A stretch of DNA of 64,000 nucleotides, from assembly GCF_014645375.1 (NCBI RefSeq), contig NZ_BMLT01000009.1, positions 62,001 through 126,000 on the forward strand, given 5' to 3'. Position numbers and translations under genes: made by a program. Within the stretch, counting starts at the first letter, position 1, and the number at the start of each line of letters is the position of its first letter. The DNA comes from Marinobacterium nitratireducens (GTDB taxonomy: Bacteria > Pseudomonadota > Gammaproteobacteria > Pseudomonadales > Balneatricaceae). Of this stretch, positions 1 to 9,644 are shown piece after piece. Below the pieces are notes generated by a model. It saw only the letters and a list, made by a program, of their open reading frames with translations, did no database searches and was not told the DNA's origin.

Positions 1-701
1 GTCGGTATGTCAGGCAAGGTCGAAATTCGCTCGTTGGTCAGCGTCAGGAGGCCTCTCGCGCTTTCGTCCTGAAGCAGTGCGCGGGCATCCGGCAACGTAA
101 CGATATCGGCATCGCCGGTTCCCAGGGAAAGTGTGCTCACAGGGTCGAGGCCGATGATACGGGTGTAACCGAAGCCTGTCTTTTCGGCTGCGATATTGGC
201 CAGCAGCGAAGGCACCGCCAGCTGTGCGTAGCTGCCGAGCGTCACTGTGTTTCCTGCGTTGACATAGTCACCGAGCTCCTTCATCGAGGAAAAAGGCTCA
301 TCGCTGCGTACGGCCAATACAAAAGGAGAGTCCCAGAAAATCCCCACCGGCTTGAGGTCGTCCAGGCCATAGGTGGTATTGCCCATCACCACCTGGGTGA
401 CCGCCGGGCCGGGCGTAAGCAGGCCGAGTGTATAGCCGTCGGGTCTGGCGGTTGCGATCGCTGTCGCGCCGATAATACCGCCTCCACCTGTACGGTTGAT
501 CACTTTAACCGGCACGCCAAGGTCCTCTGACATGTATTCCGCGGCCTTGCGCATTACGATATCGGCGGAGTCTCCGGGTGCCCAGGGGTTGATAATCTGA
601 ATGGGGCGTTCGGGAAATTCGGCCATTGCAGCGGCCGAAAACCCGAAGCAGGTTGCGACGGTCATAACGGCCGCCTTGACGCCAAATTTGGGTAGCTTCA
701 T
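1..701 (-). CDS. Bug/TctC-family substrate-binding protein, C-terminus cut by window edge
   Basis: Reading leftwards from the ATG at 701, the frame stays open to the window edge, so the C-terminus is missing. GGAG stands a suitable distance upstream. The first 26 or so residues form a Sec signal peptide ending AAAMA. The mature start EFPERPIQIINPWAPGDSAD has the family pattern of aromatic-Pro-x-x-Pro-Ile followed by a Pro-Gly-x-x-x-Asp ligand loop, and GGGGIIGATAIATARPDGYTL is the usual next segment. Bug proteins are periplasmic binding proteins that capture carboxylates or similar small organic acids for tripartite tricarboxylate (TctABC) transporters. No TctA or TctB gene is visible, so it is either an orphan or its partners lie outside. 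The aminotransferase downstream on the same strand may handle the imported compound. Family assignment is firm; the ligand is unknown. Confidence 0.88.
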   Translation of the reverse strand, partial: MKLPKFGVKAAVMTVATCFGFSAAAMAEFPERPIQIINPWAPGDSADIVMRKAAEYMSEDLGVPVKVINRTGGGGIIGATAIATARPDGYTLGLLTPGPAVTQVVMGNTTYGLDDLKPVGIFWDSPFVLAVRSDEPFSSMKELGDYVNAGNTVTLGSYAQLAVPSLLANIAAEKTGFGYTRIIGLDPVSTLSLGTGDADIVTLPDARALLQDESARGLLTLTNERISTLPDIP

Positions 702-787
702 CAGTATTCTCCTCGCCTTTTTATTTTAGTTCGAATACCATGCCGATCGGCTCGTTCGATTGGCATGGGGTAGAATAGCGGTCGCGT

Positions 788-2170
788 TTAGCCTTGCTCT
801 GAAACCCACTTTTCAGTTTTATCCAGAGCGGCAGCCGTGGCCCCGATAATCAGATCGATTTCGCTTCGGCTGATAATCAACGGCGGCGCAAAGGCCAGGG
901 TATCGCCGGTAACCGGACGAATGATCACGCCGTCATCCTGAGCTGATTTGGACACAAAGCCAGCGACTTGCTGATTTATGTTGAACTGCTCGCGCGTTTC
1001 TTTATTACGCACTAATTCAATGGCCTGCATGAGTCCAACCCCTCTGATATCGCCGACCAGCGAATGATTGGCAAACTCTTCCAAACGTTCGCGCAAATAG
1101 GCACCGCTTTCCTGCACCTGGCCTAAGATGTTGCGTTCTTCGTAGATCTTGATCGTTTCAAGCGCGACCGCTGCGCAGACCGGGTGCCCACCATAGGTAT
1201 ACCCATGAGCAAACCCGCCGATTTTCTTGGTTTGCTCCTTCATCGACTCATAGACGGTTTCGGATATCAGCACGGCAGAGATCGGCAGATACGCGGCGGA
1301 CATCGCCTTGGCGCAGGTAATCAGATCCGGCTGAATGCCCTGGCTCTGGCATCCCCACATGGTGCCGGTGCGGCCAAAGCCGCAGATGACCTCGTCTGCG
1401 ATCAACAGAATATCGTGACGCTTAAGGACGGCCTGAATTTTTTCGAAGTAAGTTGCCGGTGGAACAACCACGCCACCGACACCCATGACCGGCTCCGCGA
1501 AGAAGGCCGCGATGTTTTCAGGCCCTTCGCGCAGAATCATGTCTTCGAGATTGCTGGCAAGGCGTGTCGCGAAGGCTTCCTCGGATTCACCGGCCTGGGC
1601 GAAGCGATAGTGGTTGGGGCAGTCCGTATGCAGCACCCACTCGAACGGGATATTGAAGTCGACGTGATAGTAGGGCAGACCGGTCACGCTGGCGGTTGCG
1701 GCGCCGGTACCGTGGTATCCCCGGTCGCGGCCAATGATTTTGACTTTCCTGTCGTGGCCACGGGCCCGGTGATGGTACCAGGCCAGTTTGATGGCGGTAT
1801 CGTTGGCTTCCGAGCCCGAACATTGAAACAGTACCTTGGACATCGGGACCGGAGCGATCTCGATCAGCTTCTCGGCAAGCTCTATGGCGGGGCGGTTCGA
1901 TCGGTGGGCGAAAGTCTGGCAAAACGGCAGCGTGCTCATCTGTTTGGTGGCTGCATCGACCAAGCGTTGTTCGCTGAAGCCGAGGGATGTACACCAGAGT
2001 CCCGAAACCCCTTCGATGTAGCGGTTGCCTTTGTCATCTATGACATACACACCCTCTCCTCGCTCGAGAATATGCGGGCCTATCTTTTCGTGAGTGTCGA
2101 AGTTGGTGTGTGGGTGAACCACATACGCGATGTCCCGTTCTTGATTGCTGCTGTGGTATTCGGTTGTCAT
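788..2170 (-). CDS. Class III PLP-dependent aminotransferase (omega-amino acid:pyruvate type)
   Basis: A 460-residue fold-type I aminotransferase, the normal length for class III. SGSEAND (about residues 118-124) is the PLP phosphate-binding turn, ADEVICGFGRTG holds the ring-nitrogen Asp (about D259), and the Lys in ITCAKAMSAAYLP (about K288) should form the Schiff base. The start is set at the ATG at 2170 because GGAG lies six bases upstream; an in-frame TTG at 2182 would add four residues but has no ribosome site. Class III enzymes of this type move a terminal amino group from compounds such as beta-alanine, taurine, GABA or diamines to pyruvate or 2-oxoglutarate. The substrate cannot be read from sequence. 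It lies upstream of the Bug binding protein on the same strand (about 86 bases apart) and may be co-transcribed. Confidence 0.88.
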   Translation of the reverse strand: MTTEYHSSNQERDIAYVVHPHTNFDTHEKIGPHILERGEGVYVIDDKGNRYIEGVSGLWCTSLGFSEQRLVDAATKQMSTLPFCQTFAHRSNRPAIELAEKLIEIAPVPMSKVLFQCSGSEANDTAIKLAWYHHRARGHDRKVKIIGRDRGYHGTGAATASVTGLPYYHVDFNIPFEWVLHTDCPNHYRFAQAGESEEAFATRLASNLEDMILREGPENIAAFFAEPVMGVGGVVVPPATYFEKIQAVLKRHDILLIADEVICGFGRTGTMWGCQSQGIQPDLITCAKAMSAAYLPISAVLISETVYESMKEQTKKIGGFAHGYTYGGHPVCAAVALETIKIYEERNILGQVQESGAYLRERLEEFANHSLVGDIRGVGLMQAIELVRNKETREQFNINQQVAGFVSKSAQDDGVIIRPVTGDTLAFAPPLIISRSEIDLIIGATAAALDKTEKWVSEQG

Positions 2171-2976
2171 CTGGCGCTCCAAAACATCACATTCCTGACG
2201 GCTTCATTCACTAAAGCTCAACGAATTTAACGAGGGCAGGCAATGATGTTGCCTTGCGCTCTGATACGAGGATGCGGTCAGCCTCGTTGGTGGTGTCGCA
2301 GTAGATTTCAAATCACAATAAGCGATAAGAGATGACCATACAACAAAAAAATACCAAAAAAATAACTAATATTCGCATATAGTGATACTGTGCTATCTTT
2401 AGGTGCGGATCCTGGTGGCTTGCACCAGATAGGAGCGAGCGGGCGATGAGGTCGCGGGGTGCTCGATTTTTGTGATGCAAGGGTTGGTCTTGGCGGGCTG
2501 TTGAGAATCCGGCTCGCACTCATTAGTGCCGGCTGATTTTTACTCAATATTGCCTGTAGTGTGTCGAGCGGCTGGACATGTTTTAGCCATTTTTTGATGC
2601 GCGCAGGCCATTCAGGTGTCCAGACCTGCTACGTCTGGAGGTTCCTCATGCGGAGCAGGTTCCAGCCCGGCGTCGTGGGCTGGAAAGGGGCGGGGGCGTG
2701 GCGCTTATCCCGACCGCGCACCACGACTTGCCGGATAGGCCCGATTTTTACCCCAGACAAACAGTTTTCGACGCGTTTGCGCTGGTGCATGCAGACAGTG
2801 TAACCGGAATGTCGGCTGGTCCGGCCACTGATGACCGAGCCTCCTGATCGGTTCTTAAGCAGTGGGTTGGGTGCCGTGTCTTGGTTTCGCCAGCCGCTCC
2901 AGCTGGCCGATTGGTCACATTCCCCGGCGCTATTGCTTTATAATGCCCCGAACTCTTCAGTCAGCCGTATCTGCCC
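2171..2976. other. Intergenic stretch with no convincing gene
   Basis: About 800 bases between the leftward aminotransferase and the rightward phosphatase. The part near 2330-2400 is AT-rich and probably carries the aminotransferase promoter. Small ORFs here (2308-2547 minus, 2561-2803 plus) have no ribosome site, no recognisable family and odd composition, so I do not call them. In Pseudomonas kdsB precedes the phosphatase gene at this place; no kdsB remnant was seen. Confidence 0.5.
2916..2944 (+). promoter_or_regulatory. Candidate sigma-70 promoter for the phosphatase-murB unit
   Basis: A perfect TATAAT lies at 2939-2944, about 32 bases before the phosphatase ATG. The -35 is poor (TCACAT at 17 bp spacing, or TTGGTC further away). 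The call rests on the -10 and its position. Confidence 0.4.
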
Positions 2977-3462
2977 ATGAAAGCTCAATCCTCCGCCAGC
3001 GTACTGCTGGTCTGTCTTGGCAATATCTGCCGCTCGCCCACCGCTCACGGTGTGCTCGAGCACCGTCTGCGCGAAGCCGGTCTCGAGGTTGTCGTCGATT
3101 CGGCGGGCACCGCCGCCTACCATGTCGGCAATCCGCCGGACCGGCGGGCGAGCGCGGCGGCCTCGAAGCGTGGTATACGCCTCGATCACCTTCGCGCGCG
3201 CCAGGTGCAGCTCGATGACTTCGGCCGCTTCGATCTGGTGCTGGCGATGGACCGCGACAATCTGGAGGACCTGCTGGCTCTGTGCCCGGCCGAGCATCGC
3301 GAAAAGGTTCGCCTGTTCCTCGATTTTGCCGGCGAGCAGGTGAGCGTCCGGGAGGTGCCGGATCCCTACTATGGTGGCGATGACGGCTTCGAGCAGGTGC
3401 TGGATCTGGTCGAAGCGGCGACCGCTGGCCTGATCGAGCAGCTGCGACGGGAGGGAGCATGA
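2977..3462 (+). CDS. Low-molecular-weight protein-tyrosine phosphatase
   Basis: A 161-residue protein of the usual family length. The P-loop VCLGNICRS puts the nucleophile at C13 and the phosphate-binding Arg at R19 (C-x5-R), and the general-acid Asp is D129 in VPDPYYGG. These cytosolic enzymes hydrolyse phosphotyrosine; in many bacteria they counter BY-kinases in polysaccharide export, but no kinase is visible here. The gene overlaps murB by four bases (stop inside ATGA), and the same phosphatase-murB-rne-rluC order occurs in Pseudomonas. The ATG at 2977 has a weak ribosome site, but the protein aligns with the family from this Met. Confidence 0.92.
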   Translation: MKAQSSASVLLVCLGNICRSPTAHGVLEHRLREAGLEVVVDSAGTAAYHVGNPPDRRASAAASKRGIRLDHLRARQVQLDDFGRFDLVLAMDRDNLEDLLALCPAEHREKVRLFLDFAGEQVSVREVPDPYYGGDDGFEQVLDLVEAATAGLIEQLRREGA

Positions 3463-4517
3463 GGTTGTCGGTGCAGCAGGATGTCGATCTGCGTGCGCTC
3501 AACACCTTCGGTTTCGCGGCGCGCGCAGAGCGTTTCGTGCGCGCGCAATCCCTCGATATGCTGCAGCAGGCCGTGGTGCTGGCGCGCACTGAAGGCTGGC
3601 CGCTGCTGTTGCTCGGCGGTGGCAGCAATCTGGTGCTGCGCGAGCGGATACCGGGGCTGGTGGTTCAGGTGGCCCTCAAGGGGCGGGCGGTCCGGGTTGA
3701 GGGCGACTCGGTGTTGGCCACCGTCGCCGCCGGCGAGAGCTGGCACGATACCGTGGCCTGGAGTCTGCAGCAGGGCTACTTCGGGCTGGAAAACCTGGCA
3801 CTGATACCGGGTACGGTCGGTGCGGCACCGATGCAGAACATCGGCGCCTATGGCGTCGAGCTGGAGGAGCGGTTCCACGAACTGCGGGCGCTGGATATCG
3901 AAACCGGCGAAATATGCCGTTTCTCGCGGGCGGACTGCGCCTTCGGTTATCGCGACAGTCTTTTCAAGTCCCGCCAGCCGGGCCGCTACGTTATTCTCGA
4001 TGTGACCTTCGCGCTTTCCTGTCGCCCCGAGCCGGTTCTGCGCTACCGGGCATTGGCCGAAGAGCTGCAGCGGCGAGGGATCGAGCAGCCGACGCCGCAG
4101 GATGTGTTCGATGCCGTCTGCTCGGTCAGGCGCAGCAAGCTGCCCGATCCGGCGCTGATCGGCAACGCCGGCAGCTTCTTCAAGAATCCGGTGGTCACGG
4201 CCGCGCAGTATCGGTCTTTGCGAACGGCTTTTCCGGACCTGGTGGCTTTCGAGGCCGGACAGGACTACAAGCTGGCGGCGGGCTGGCTGATCGACCGTTG
4301 CGGCTGGAAAGGGCACAGGCAGGGGGCTGTCGGGGTCTACCCTCATCAGGCACTGGTGCTGGTGAACGAGGGGGAGGGTTGTGCCAGCGAGTTGCTGCGC
4401 CTGGCCGATGCGATAACCGATTCGGTTCGCGAGCGGTTCGGGGTCGAGCTGGAAATGGAGCCGCGCGTCTATCCTGCCCGGCAGGGCCGTATCATAAAAA
4501 GGTTATTCGCAGATTAG
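3459..4517 (+). CDS. murB: UDP-N-acetylenolpyruvoylglucosamine reductase MurB
   Basis: A 352-residue cytosolic flavoenzyme that uses NADPH to reduce UDP-GlcNAc-enolpyruvate to UDP-MurNAc in peptidoglycan synthesis. LLGGGSNLVL (about 51-60) and GTVGAAPMQNIGAYGVE (about 118-134) bind FAD. GYRDSLFK marks the type I (E. coli-like) form, and GNAGSFFKNP (235-244) carries the proton-donor Ser, S239. The C-terminal ELEMEPRVY supplies the conserved Glu. It is coupled to the phosphatase gene through a four-base overlap. The start agrees with the family N-terminus (LRALNTFGF near residue 11). Confidence 0.97.
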   Translation: MRLSVQQDVDLRALNTFGFAARAERFVRAQSLDMLQQAVVLARTEGWPLLLLGGGSNLVLRERIPGLVVQVALKGRAVRVEGDSVLATVAAGESWHDTVAWSLQQGYFGLENLALIPGTVGAAPMQNIGAYGVELEERFHELRALDIETGEICRFSRADCAFGYRDSLFKSRQPGRYVILDVTFALSCRPEPVLRYRALAEELQRRGIEQPTPQDVFDAVCSVRRSKLPDPALIGNAGSFFKNPVVTAAQYRSLRTAFPDLVAFEAGQDYKLAAGWLIDRCGWKGHRQGAVGVYPHQALVLVNEGEGCASELLRLADAITDSVRERFGVELEMEPRVYPARQGRIIKRLFAD

Positions 4518-4537
4518 CCTGAATCCAGGGGCCAGCC

Positions 4538-4799
4538 GTAGCATGGGTGGAGCCGCATTGGCACACAGTTCAACCCTTTCAGCGAGGTTGACGCGGCGCA
4601 ACTACCAGGGACTGTGGGAATCCTGATACTGCAGGAGCAAATATCAGGGAACCCATCAATAAGTCGGCTGCATGCAGAGTACCGAGCCGACGCCCAAGAT
4701 GGGTTGCACGACGCCCTGGCCGCATCAGTGACGGGTAACGCCGTACCGGGACGTCGCTCCACCCATCCTGCGATTTACGTTTTTCCCGCTAAAGCGCGA
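4538..4799 (+). repeat. Interspersed repeat with terminal inverted repeats, copy 1
   Basis: About 262 bp, clearly homologous and in the same orientation as 38895-39143. The left end carries ATGGGTGGAGC and the matching inverted GCTCCACCCAT is at 4756-4766; the homology continues past it to about 4799 (GATTTACGTTTTTCCC and beyond). The centre holds an imperfect hairpin (CCTGATAC, loop TGCAGGAGCAA, ATATCAGG). It sits between murB and the rne terminator and has no credible coding capacity, so it resembles a MITE-like non-autonomous element. Confidence 0.8.
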
Positions 4800-4810
4800 T
4801 GAACCAAAAA

Positions 4811-4836
4811 AAAACCGGCTTCGCAGCCGGTTTTTT
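4811..4836. terminator. Bidirectional rho-independent terminator between murB and rne
   Basis: Stem AACCGGCT / AGCCGGTT with a TCGC loop, an A-run on the left and a T-run on the right. It can serve murB rightwards and rne leftwards. Confidence 0.85.
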
Positions 4837-4950
4837 GTACAGGGATGTACTTATCCTGCGTGTGCATGGATGCACGAAAGCAGGGTTTGCCTGTCGCGAT
4901 TCGTCAGGCGCCGCTGCGGCCCGCTGGATGGGGCTGCAGCGGCGGGCGGG

Positions 4951-7900
4951 TCAGGAGTGCTGTTCCTCGGCCCGCGGTTCCTTGGCCTGCTGCTGTCCGC
5001 GGCGCTTCTCGCGCGGATCGTTCGGCGCGCGACGGGAGCGCCGGCGGCCACGGGGGCGCGGCGCCTGTTCGCTGGCCTGCGCAGGCTCTGCCTCGGCTGC
5101 GTCCTTATCCGACGCATCGGCAGCAGCGCTACTTGCGGTTTCGTCCGTTACTTCAGCTTCCGCTTTGCTGGACTCAGCTTCAGTATCGGCTTGAGCCGCG
5201 CTCTCGGCGGTCTCGGCGGTCGCTTCGTCTGCTTCGCCGGCTTTGGCTTTGGTCTGGTCCTCAGCTTCAGCCTCGACCTTTTCCGCTTCGGTCTTCTGCG
5301 TGGCGTCAGCTTCGGACGCCGGCTTCGCTGCGTCTGCCTCGCTGCCAGCCTGGGCTGTCGCCTTGTCCGACTCCGACGGCTTTTCCCCGGCGCCTGCCTG
5401 AGCGGTCTTGGTGACTGCGGTCGACGGCTGCGATTCGGTCTCAGCCTCAGCGCTGGCGGCAGGCTTGGACTTGTCCTCGTCGGTCGAAACCTGTGAGGAC
5501 GCGGTTACGACCGTCTCGTCGATTGTCGAAGTGTCGTTCGCAGCTTCGCTCGCAACAGGCGCGGCTTCCGGTGCGGGCTTTGGCGCCTCGGCATCGGATG
5601 CGGCCTGCTCACCGCCCAGGCGTTCACCCGATTCCGCCACAGCGGGAGTCGTCTCGGCCGAAGCGGCCCCGGCCTGCGGTGCAGCTTCGGCGGTCTCGGC
5701 TTCGGACTTCTCCCTGCGCGCTGCACGATCTTTCTTCTTCGGTTTCTCGGACTGTTCAGCCGCTTCGGCCTGGTCCTTGTCCGAAGTCTCCGTGCCGGTG
5801 GCTGCGATCGCAGTGCGCTCGGCAACACGCTCGCTACCACGGCGACGGCGTCCGCGACGGCGGGCGCGGGTATCGCTGTCGTCGCCCGCGTCGCGCGTCT
5901 GACGCTCTTCCGCCGGGCGTTCGCTTGCCTGCTCGCTGTCCTGTTCGCTGTCCTTGCGAAGCTCTTCGGTGGCGGTGTCGGTGCTGCGTGCTTCGCTGCG
6001 GTTCTCGCTACCGTCTTCACGGCGATTGCGACGGCGACGACGGGACTTTTTCGGCGCGTTCTGCTGCGACTCGTCACCCGTGGATTCCGGAGCCGTTTCG
6101 ACGTTGCTCTTGGGCTCGATGGTGATGATTTCGTCAGAGTCCTGGCCGCGGCGTCGGCGATCGCTGTCGCGGCGTCGGCGTGGCGGTTTGCGCTCGCCGC
6201 CGTTGCTGCTGCTGCTGCTGCTGCTGCTGCGACGCGGTCGTTCGCTTTTGCTTTCGCTTCGGCTCTTGCGGTCTTCGCTGCCGGCAGGCTGAGCCTTGGG
6301 CGGTGCTACCGGTTCCGGCGCAGGTGCCGGTTCCGTATTGGCGAAGAGGCCCTTGATCATGCCGATCAGCCGCTCGATAAAGGATGCCGGTGCCGCCTGC
6401 GTGGTCAGCGGAGCGGGCTGGGGAGCGGCATGGGCAGGTTGAGGGGCCGGTGCAGCCGCCGCTGGGGCAGGTTCCTCTTCGGCCTGGGGCTCGGCCGCAG
6501 CCGCAGGCGCAGCCGACGGAGCCGGTGCGGCCGGTGAAATACCCTGAACCGCTGCGGATTCACGTTTCACCTGGGCGTTACTGGCGCTGGTGTACTCTTC
6601 CTGTTTCGGCGGCGGCTGCAGCGTGTAGCTGGCGTCGTTGGTGGTTGCCACGGTGTGGTCGTCGCGCAGGCGAACCACTTCGTAGTGCGGCGTTTCCATG
6701 TTCGGGTTCGGCACTATGACCACCCGCACGCGGTGACGCAACTCGATGGCGTGGACTTCGTGTCGCTTCTCGTTCAGCAGGTAGGTCGCGGCGGTTACCG
6801 GCAGAATGGCGCGAATCTGGGCCGTGCGGTCCTTGGCGGATTCCTCCTCGATCAGGCGCAGGATCGACAGCGCCAGAGACTCGGTATCGCGGATGGTGCC
6901 CTGGCCGTTACAGCGGGGGCAGACGGTGCCGCGTGATTCCGCCAGTGACGGACGCAGTCGTTGACGCGACATCTCCAGCAGACCGAAGCGGGAAATACGC
7001 CCCATCTGAACGCGGGCGCGGTCCAGTTTCAGCGCGTCGGCCAGCTTGTCCTCGACGGCGCGCTGGTTCTTGATCGGGGTCATGTCGATGAAGTCGATCA
7101 CCACCAGACCGCCAATATCGCGCAGACGCAGCTGGCGGGCGATTTCTTCCGCGGCTTCCAGGTTGGTGTGAAGCGCGGTTTCCTCGATGTCGCCACCGCG
7201 GGTTGCGCGGGCCGAGTTGATGTCGATCGACACCAGCGCCTCGGTCGGGTCGATGACGATGGAGCCGCCGGACGGCAGATTGACCTCGCGCTCGAACGCG
7301 GTCTCGATCTGGGTCTCTATCTGGTAGCGGTTGAACAGCGGCGTCTGGTCCTTGTAGAGCTTGACCTTGCTCTCGTACGACGGCATCACGTGCCGTACGA
7401 ACTGCTTCGCTTCCTCGTAGACGCTCTCGGAATCGATCAGCACCTCGCCGATATCATTGCGCAGGTAATCACGCACGGCGCGGATCACGACGTTGCTTTC
7501 CTGGTAGATCAGGAAGGGCGCGCTGCGCTTGCCGCTGGCCTCGGTGATGGCTTCCCACATCGTTACCAGGTAGTTCAGGTCCCACTGCAGCTCTTCGCTG
7601 CTGCGGCCAACGCCGGCGGTGCGGATGATGATGCCCATCTTGTCCGGCACTTCGACACCGGCCAGGGCTTCTTTGAGCTGGCTGCGCTCGTCACCTTCGA
7701 TGCGGCGGGAAATGCCGCCTGCACGCGGGTTGTTGGGCATCAGCACCAGGTAGCGGCCGGCCAGGCTGATAAAGGTGGTGAGCGCGGCACCCTTGTTGCC
7801 GCGTTCTTCCTTCTCGACCTGAACGATAACCTCGGTGCCTTCCTTCAGCACGTCCTTGATGTTGGGACGGCCGCCTTTTTCGGGCTGCTTGTAGAAGTAT

Positions 7901-8127
7901 TCGCGGGCGATTTCCTTCATCGGCAGGAAACCGTGGCGTTCGGCGCCGTAGTCGACGAAAGCGGCTTCGAGGCTGGGTTCTACGCGGGTGATCTTGCCCT
8001 TGTAGATATTGGCTTTTTTCTGTTCGCGGCTGGCGGATTCGATATCCAGATCATAAAGGCGCTGCCCGTCTACGAGCGCGACCCGCAACTCTTCTGGCTG
8101 AGTTGCGTTGATTAGCATTCTCTTCAT
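4951..8127 (-). CDS. rne: Ribonuclease E
   Basis: A 1058-residue endoribonuclease, scaffold of the RNA degradosome, that processes rRNA and tRNA and starts mRNA decay. The start at 8127 gives the near-invariant [10 protein letters not shown]; longer in-frame extension upstream is only untranslated leader read as protein. The N-terminal half holds the S1 domain ([22 protein letters not shown]), the RNase H-like and 5' sensor parts, the magnesium-site Asp residues in [11 protein letters not shown], and the Zn-link CPRCNGQG near residue 400. After about residue 530 the tail is low complexity: Pro/Ala linker, a poly-Ser run, Arg-rich blocks and long Glu/Ala/Lys stretches, ending with an Arg-rich segment, as expected for a disordered scaffold. 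It is divergent from rluC, as in Pseudomonas. Confidence 0.97.
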   Translation of the reverse strand: MKRMLINATQPEELRVALVDGQRLYDLDIESASREQKKANIYKGKITRVEPSLEAAFVDYGAERHGFLPMKEIAREYFYKQPEKGGRPNIKDVLKEGTEVIVQVEKEERGNKGAALTTFISLAGRYLVLMPNNPRAGGISRRIEGDERSQLKEALAGVEVPDKMGIIIRTAGVGRSSEELQWDLNYLVTMWEAITEASGKRSAPFLIYQESNVVIRAVRDYLRNDIGEVLIDSESVYEEAKQFVRHVMPSYESKVKLYKDQTPLFNRYQIETQIETAFEREVNLPSGGSIVIDPTEALVSIDINSARATRGGDIEETALHTNLEAAEEIARQLRLRDIGGLVVIDFIDMTPIKNQRAVEDKLADALKLDRARVQMGRISRFGLLEMSRQRLRPSLAESRGTVCPRCNGQGTIRDTESLALSILRLIEEESAKDRTAQIRAILPVTAATYLLNEKRHEVHAIELRHRVRVVIVPNPNMETPHYEVVRLRDDHTVATTNDASYTLQPPPKQEEYTSASNAQVKRESAAVQGISPAAPAPSAAPAAAAEPQAEEEPAPAAAAPAPQPAHAAPQPAPLTTQAAPASFIERLIGMIKGLFANTEPAPAPEPVAPPKAQPAGSEDRKSRSESKSERPRRSSSSSSSSNGGERKPPRRRRDSDRRRRGQDSDEIITIEPKSNVETAPESTGDESQQNAPKKSRRRRRNRREDGSENRSEARSTDTATEELRKDSEQDSEQASERPAEERQTRDAGDDSDTRARRRGRRRRGSERVAERTAIAATGTETSDKDQAEAAEQSEKPKKKDRAARREKSEAETAEAAPQAGAASAETTPAVAESGERLGGEQAASDAEAPKPAPEAAPVASEAANDTSTIDETVVTASSQVSTDEDKSKPAASAEAETESQPSTAVTKTAQAGAGEKPSESDKATAQAGSEADAAKPASEADATQKTEAEKVEAEAEDQTKAKAGEADEATAETAESAAQADTEAESSKAEAEVTDETASSAAADASDKDAAEAEPAQASEQAPRPRGRRRSRRAPNDPREKRRGQQQAKEPRAEEQHS
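6205..6230. repeat. Trinucleotide microsatellite inside rne
   Basis: Eight GCT units on the plus strand, read on the minus strand as AGC codons, giving a poly-Ser run in the disordered tail of RNase E. Copy-number slippage would alter the tract without shifting the frame. Confidence 0.85.
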
Positions 8128-8642
8128 TTGATTCGCATTCTGCAAAGGGAATGCGCTTCTGGCCGCTGATCGAGCAGTGGAATCTCGCGGTACGCGTGTC
8201 CGGTCTTCCGATGTCGTCGGGGGGACCGTGCAGGGTACCCGGCAGCGCTGGTGTTTGGCGCGCATGCCTGGGTGAATGCTCGTATCGTCGGTGAAGGAAA
8301 CGCCAGCCAATGTTGTTCTACTTCTGTGCTTGTGGCTGCCGACTGGGGCAGGTTCTGGGCTGGTGTGCGTCTTCACCTGCAACCGGACCGTCTGGACCAG
8401 TGGCTGGAAGGTATTCCCGAAAAAACGGTTGTCAATCACGTGTGATTGCTGATTGCCGGCATCGAGGGCTCTGGCCCCGCCACATCGCCTCGACCTATCG
8501 CAAGAGGTAGCTGAACGCGATACCTGGGGAGGGTGGGGGCGGTTCGATAATTTTGATTTCGCTAGAGCCAACCGCACACGGCAGCGGTAGAATATAGCAG
8601 CTAACCATATAGGCATCAATCAGAGCTCAGTATCCTATTAAT
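8128..8642. other. Divergent rne/rluC regulatory region with long rne leader
   Basis: 515 bases between the divergent starts of rne and rluC. No gene is credible here. In E. coli the rne message has a long structured 5' leader through which RNase E controls its own mRNA; the size of this gap is compatible with a similar leader, but I could not fold it. The AT-rich part near 8540-8640 probably holds the promoters. Confidence 0.45.
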
Positions 8643-9644
8643 ATGTCGAACAAAACTGCTGCAGCGCCGGTCGGCGTCCAGATGGTGGAAGTCACCGTCG
8701 ACCAGGACGGTCAGCGCATCGATAACTTCCTCCGCACGGCCCTCAAGGGGGTTCCAAAAAGTCTGATCTATCGGGTGGTGCGAAAGGGCGAGTTGCGGGT
8801 CAACAAAAAGCGGGTGAAGCCCGATTACCGGGTACAGGCAGGGGATCAGGTGCGAATCCCCCCGATTCGCGTCGCCGCGCCGCGGGAGCAGGTACCGGTG
8901 GGGCAGGGGCTGACCGACGCGCTCGAGGCGGCGGTTCTGTACGAAGACAAGGACCTGATCATCGTCAACAAGCCCTCCGGTCTTGCGGTACACGGCGGCA
9001 GCGGCGTCAGCCTCGGTCTGATCGAGGCGCTGCGGCAGATGCGCCCGGAGCAGCGTTTCATGGAACTTGTCCATCGCCTCGACCGGGACACCTCGGGCTG
9101 CATCATGGTGGCGAAGAAGCGCTCGATGCTGCGTTATCTGCACGAGGCATTGCGCCAGAAGGGGCGCATCAGCAAAATCTACCATGCACTGGTGGTCGGG
9201 CGCTGGCCGACACGCAAACACCAGGTCGATGCGCCGCTGAGCAAGAATGAGCTCAAATCCGGCGAGCGTATCGTCAGGGTGCACCCGATGGGCAAGCCTT
9301 CCCTGACCCAGTTTCGGGTATTGCGTCGCTTCGGTTCCGTTGCGACACTCGTCGAGGCCCAGCCGATCACCGGGCGCACCCATCAGATTCGCGTGCATGC
9401 GCAATTCGCCGGACACCCGATTATCGGGGATGACAAATACGGCGTTGACGAGCAGAATCGCGAAATGAAGGCGCTTGGCTTTCGCCGCCTTTTTCTACAT
9501 GCGGCGGAACTGCGCCTCACCCTGCCCAACGGCGAACGGCTGCGCGTCGAAGCGCCGCTCGAGTCGCAACTCAACGACGGGCTGGCTAAGCTGGATGCAT
9601 CGGGGCAGGACAGAACGGAACTCCAGGTAGGAAGCAATGATTGA
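8643..9644 (+). CDS. rluC: 23S rRNA pseudouridine synthase RluC
   Basis: A 333-residue RluA-family enzyme that isomerises uridines of 23S rRNA (positions 955, 2504 and 2580 in E. coli). The N-terminal S4 RNA-binding domain spans about residues 22-70 ([20 protein letters not shown]). The catalytic motif HRLDRDTSG places the active Asp at D147, and [11 protein letters not shown] is the next conserved block. RluC rather than RluD is favoured by the S4 form and by the position divergent from rne. The ATG starts right after the promoter-like AT-rich end of the rne leader. Confidence 0.94.
   Translation: MSNKTAAAPVGVQMVEVTVDQDGQRIDNFLRTALKGVPKSLIYRVVRKGELRVNKKRVKPDYRVQAGDQVRIPPIRVAAPREQVPVGQGLTDALEAAVLYEDKDLIIVNKPSGLAVHGGSGVSLGLIEALRQMRPEQRFMELVHRLDRDTSGCIMVAKKRSMLRYLHEALRQKGRISKIYHALVVGRWPTRKHQVDAPLSKNELKSGERIVRVHPMGKPSLTQFRVLRRFGSVATLVEAQPITGRTHQIRVHAQFAGHPIIGDDKYGVDEQNREMKALGFRRLFLHAAELRLTLPNGERLRVEAPLESQLNDGLAKLDASGQDRTELQVGSND

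Noticed and set aside
2308-2803. Short ORFs between the aminotransferase and the phosphatase
   Set aside because: No ribosome sites, unusual composition, no recognisable domains.
8128-8619. N-terminal extension of RNase E of about 164 residues
   Set aside because: RNase E begins [10 protein letters not shown]; the extension has no family match and corresponds to the expected leader.
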